DNA of 64,000 nucleotides from positions 1,116,001 to 1,180,000 of the forward strand of contig CBDCGG010000002.1 of the NCBI GenBank assembly GCA_965216605.1, in the 5' to 3' direction. This stretch comes from JABAAW01 sp965216605 (GTDB taxonomy: Bacteria; Pseudomonadota; Alphaproteobacteria; JABAAW01). Both the position numbers and the translations under genes were made by a program. Below are positions 61,696-64,000 of this stretch, in pieces; the first letter of the stretch is position 1; every line of letters starts with the position of its first letter. The notes beneath the pieces are model-generated. The model was not told the DNA's origin. It made no database searches and saw only the letters and a program-made list of their open reading frames with translations.

Positions 61696-61713
61696 CAGAG
61701 AGAGAAGCTACGC

Positions 61714-62127
61714 ATGTCCGCAGAGAAAACGACAACAAAAAAAACAACTTCTGGTGCAACTGCTCGCGCGCTCTCAAACGCAGCGGAGTCTTCGACAGAC
61801 GCAAATCTTGTCGATGTCGCCTCCGTCGATGTTATTTGGGACTTGACCCTGCCCGAGCGGCTAGATCGCGCATCAGCGTCCGTGTTGGCATCCGCGCGCG
61901 AGCGTATCAAGGTGCACTCTGTACAGCGGCTGAGCTTCGAGCGCACGCGTCGCCTAGAGCCAGCGGGGCTGGAGGCACTGCGTCTGTTCTGCAAACAAGC
62001 TTACGAGCAAAACGCATCGGTGCGCCTAGAGCGGCTTCTGCCAGAGGCGGCAGCAGTGCTAGCGTTATGCGGCTTTGCTACCCTCTGCCTGCTGTTGCCC
62101 GCCTCCGAAGAGAGCGCGGACGAATAG
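61714..62127 (+). CDS. STAS-domain protein
   Basis: 137 aa. The C-terminal 80 residues look like a STAS fold: VHSVQRLSFERTRRLEPAGLEALRLFCKQAYEQNASVRLERLLPEAAAVLALCGFATL, the anti-sigma-antagonist pattern; the position of the usual phospho-Ser before AGL is Pro here (EPAGL). Follows sctC by 18 bases, so probably part of the T3SS unit and perhaps regulatory. Its last 63 bases overlap the convergent transhydrogenase-like gene. Confidence 0.6.
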   Translation: MSAEKTTTKKTTSGATARALSNAAESSTDANLVDVASVDVIWDLTLPERLDRASASVLASARERIKVHSVQRLSFERTRRLEPAGLEALRLFCKQAYEQNASVRLERLLPEAAAVLALCGFATLCLLLPASEESADE

Positions 62128-62946
62128 GCGGAAGGGTTTTTCTTGCTCCAGACAAACATTGCGGCAAAAGCCCACACCTGCCGAGGCGAGCAGCGCGCCG
62201 GCGACAATCAGAACAGAGGCACCCAGCACGAAGCCCAACGCGCAGGTAGAGATACCGCCGAAGGTGTTAAACAGCGCGGGCAGTAGCACGCTACCCTCGT
62301 TGCGGTGCATCGCTTGCGCGAGCGAGATACCCGCAAGCAGCGCGCAGGCGGCGATCAGCGGAAAGAGCGGAAAGAATGGCAGAAAGACGACGACCGCTGC
62401 TAGCCCGACACTCAAAACCCATAGGATACGGTTTGTTTGTTCCCACAAGCTGTTGCGCCAAGTTTTCACGAGGGCATTGCTGAGGCGGCTTGTTTTTGTC
62501 TCGCCGTTGCCGATGAACAAGGCGGCAAGCGGCGCACCGCAGAGGCTGATGCCTCCTGTCCATAGCGTTGTTGCCAGCGCGAAGCGTTCGAGCGCATCTT
62601 CGACCGATTGCGCGTTCATGGCGTTGCGCGCGCCGTCGTGCAAGCAGAGCGCGAGTGCGATCGAGGTTGTCGCGAAACCCAGCGCGGTCAGCGACAGCGC
62701 GAACACCGTCTGGCGGCGGCGCATGAGAAACATGAGTCCCAAAGCAGCACCTGCCGCGATGCACAGGAAGATAAGGTTGGCGTTCGCTATGTCGGCGATG
62801 ACGAGCGGGGCTGTTAGCGCGACACCGCCCGCCAGCGCAGCGACAAGGAAGGAGCGGCGGGGTGCTTTCCCTTGCGCAAGCCAATAGAGCGAAAGCAAAA
62901 GTCCGCACAACGAGAGAAGGTAGAGAAGATAGACAGGCTGGTTCAT
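62065..62946 (-). CDS. Membrane protein resembling only the membrane domain of transhydrogenase PntB
   Basis: 293 aa, about eight hydrophobic segments. The last part (GSVLLPALFNTFGGISTCALGFVLGASVLIVAGALLASAGVGFCRNV) aligns in pattern with PntB ([20 protein letters not shown]...[20 protein letters not shown]). The C-terminal NADP(H)-binding domain that makes up the rest of PntB is absent; the frame stops soon after the membrane part. Either a degenerate remnant or a re-used membrane protein. Starts 18 bases before the end of the next gene upstream. Confidence 0.6.
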   Translation of the reverse strand: MNQPVYLLYLLSLCGLLLSLYWLAQGKAPRRSFLVAALAGGVALTAPLVIADIANANLIFLCIAAGAALGLMFLMRRRQTVFALSLTALGFATTSIALALCLHDGARNAMNAQSVEDALERFALATTLWTGGISLCGAPLAALFIGNGETKTSRLSNALVKTWRNSLWEQTNRILWVLSVGLAAVVVFLPFFPLFPLIAACALLAGISLAQAMHRNEGSVLLPALFNTFGGISTCALGFVLGASVLIVAGALLASAGVGFCRNVCLEQEKPFRLFVRALFGGGQQQAEGSKAA

Positions 62947-62986
62947 GGCTTTGGATAGAGATAGAGATAGAGCAAAGGAGTAGAGA

Positions 62987-63469
62987 TCAGGGTTTTTTTG
63001 CGGTGGCGGGAGTGGCTTTGGGCAAAGGTTTGGACTTGGCTTCGGGAGTGGCTTTGGCTTTGGGTGCGTTATCGAAGAAGTGGAAGCGTCGGTAGACGCT
63101 GGCGAAGCCTGCCACCACGCCGAAGGAGAGCAAGAAGGCGGTGAGCATCGTGTGAACTAGTCCTAGTGTTGATTCGCCTTTCGAGACGATCAGCCAAACG
63201 CCTGCCGTGATCGCGGTGCAGACGGGGGCGGCGAGATTGACGATCGACAGGTTTGCAGTTCTAGAGGTTCTGCCCACGATCGTATAGCTCCCCAAAAACA
63301 GAGAAAGAACCAGAAGTGTCAGAAGGGTTGTAAGATCGTTGTCGCCTGTTGAAAGCGGATTGTCCGAAGACACCATGAGATGTTGCGCTAGAAAGGCGAT
63401 ATCGTTCGCGTGCTCCGAGATATCTTGCAGGTGCAGCAGCAATTCTTGCGAGGGGGGATTCTTCTCCAT
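62987..63469 (-). CDS. Small membrane protein resembling the membrane part of transhydrogenase PntA (PntAB-like)
   Basis: 160 aa, with three to four hydrophobic segments: LLTLLVLSLFLGSYTIVGRTSR, NLAAPVCTAITAGVWLIVS and MLTAFLLSFGVVAGFASVYRRFHFF. The last segment resembles the ASVNIFGGFLVTQRML ending of the PntA membrane domain, and its position upstream of the PntB-like gene fits. Conserved membrane residues seem lost. C-terminal Lys/Pro/Ala tail. No soluble NAD-binding subunit gene is next to it. Confidence 0.5.
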   Translation of the reverse strand: MEKNPPSQELLLHLQDISEHANDIAFLAQHLMVSSDNPLSTGDNDLTTLLTLLVLSLFLGSYTIVGRTSRTANLSIVNLAAPVCTAITAGVWLIVSKGESTLGLVHTMLTAFLLSFGVVAGFASVYRRFHFFDNAPKAKATPEAKSKPLPKATPATAKKP

Positions 63470-63650
63470 GCGGTTTCTCCTTGGCTCTATCTTTAAGGCT
63501 CTCTACCTGGAGCCTCTCCCTTGCTATAGTCAACTTGCAACAAGATAGCAGGATTGTTCTACGAGCGGCAAGCGAAATCTGCTATAGTTTTTCTTTCGCA
63601 CAAAAACTTCACTTTCCCTTTCACTACACTTTACTTTATAGGAGAGCCTT

Positions 63651-64000
63651 ATGTCTCAACCCTCGACTTCGGAGATGACCTCTTTTTTTAACGATTCTCT
63701 TGCTTCTAGCGATGCGGAGATATGCGCTGCTTTGGAGGGGGAGTTCATAAGACAGCGAGATGGAGTAGAGCTGATTGCTTCCGAGAACATTGTCTCAAGG
63801 GCGGTGTTGGAGACGGCGGGATGCGTGCTCACGAACAAGTATGCCGAGGGCTATCCGGGCAGAAGGTATTACGGCGGATGCGACCCCTCCGATGATGTCG
63901 AGCGACTGGCGATCGAGCGAGCAAAAAAATTGTTCAATTGTCCATTTGCCAACGTGCAACCGCACTCGGGCTCGCAGGCGAATCAGGCGGTCTTCTTTGC
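63651..64000 (+). CDS. glyA: Serine hydroxymethyltransferase, partial (5' part)
   Basis: PLP enzyme converting serine and tetrahydrofolate to glycine and methylene-THF. The visible 116 codons include RQRDGVELIASENIVSRAVLE, TNKYAEGYPGRRYYGGCD and NVQPHSGSQANQAVFF, all hallmark GlyA segments. AGGAG lies six bases before ATG 63651. The gene runs off the window. Confidence 0.95.
   Translation, partial: MSQPSTSEMTSFFNDSLASSDAEICAALEGEFIRQRDGVELIASENIVSRAVLETAGCVLTNKYAEGYPGRRYYGGCDPSDDVERLAIERAKKLFNCPFANVQPHSGSQANQAVFF

Noticed and set aside
1..64000. CRISPR arrays, rRNA genes, transposase-bearing insertion sequences
   Set aside because: No regularly spaced repeats with unique spacers, no rRNA signatures and no transposase reading frame were seen.

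Overview
The window looks like a chromosomal segment of a host-associated alphaproteobacterium. Indicators are the murA-DUF2948 gene pair, the mreBCD-mrdA-rodA cell-shape operon, the era-rnc-lepB cluster, a secB gene, an aerobic-style CobO/CobQ pair and a type III secretion system (T3SS). The species cannot be named from the sequence alone. Base composition is GC-rich by eye, apart from one AT-rich gene (20026..21078) and the AT-rich control region at 45090..45392. Many genes overlap by GTGA, ATGA or TTGA, so translational coupling is common.

Layout. 1..9976: ndk (cut by the window edge) diverges from pepA-marR; then mreB-mreC-mreD-mrdA-rodA-murA-DUF2948. 10326..16557 (minus strand): dnaN-recF-gyrB followed by a degenerate SDR; gyrB appears split by a one-base frameshift. 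16800..19738: secB-cobO-cobQ and tRNA-Ser(TGA), with the cobQ reading frame running into the tRNA gene. 19739..34763 is a patchwork: an AT-rich nuclease-like gene, 5-oxoprolinase/hydantoinase, two tRNA-Arg genes, a lone ectC, cbiD, a methyltransferase with a frameshifted endonuclease VII-like partner, dnaE, and a small coiled-coil membrane protein. The gaps are filled by a mosaic family of dispersed repeats, mostly between convergent genes. 34764..40512 (minus): methylmalonyl-CoA mutase, era-rnc-lepB, and a lone modC.

40633..62127 is a T3SS locus built as two divergent transcription units around an AT-rich control region. Leftward: a needle co-chaperone candidate, needle SctF, two small proteins, a CesT-type chaperone, SctT, SctU and another probable chaperone. 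Rightward: four long disordered proteins that look like secreted effectors (one with a cluster of EPIYA/ITAM-like tyrosine motifs), two tandem EspA-like filament/tip proteins, two LcrH/SycD-type chaperones, translocators SctE and SctB, a TPR protein, SctJ-K-L-N-O-C and a STAS-domain protein. sctD, Q, R, S, V, W and P are not in the window. This is an injectisome with translocators, not a flagellar system, and implies delivery of proteins into a eukaryotic host. After it come two genes resembling only the membrane parts of proton-translocating transhydrogenase, then the start of glyA.

Genome-wide oddities are short in-frame tandem repeats (9 or 12 nt units) inside many housekeeping genes, several possible frameshifts, repeat proliferation, and a marked G/T enrichment of the coding strand toward gene 3' ends next to repeats. 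Together these suggest a genome under relaxed selection, as in many symbionts or pathogens; that last point is inference.
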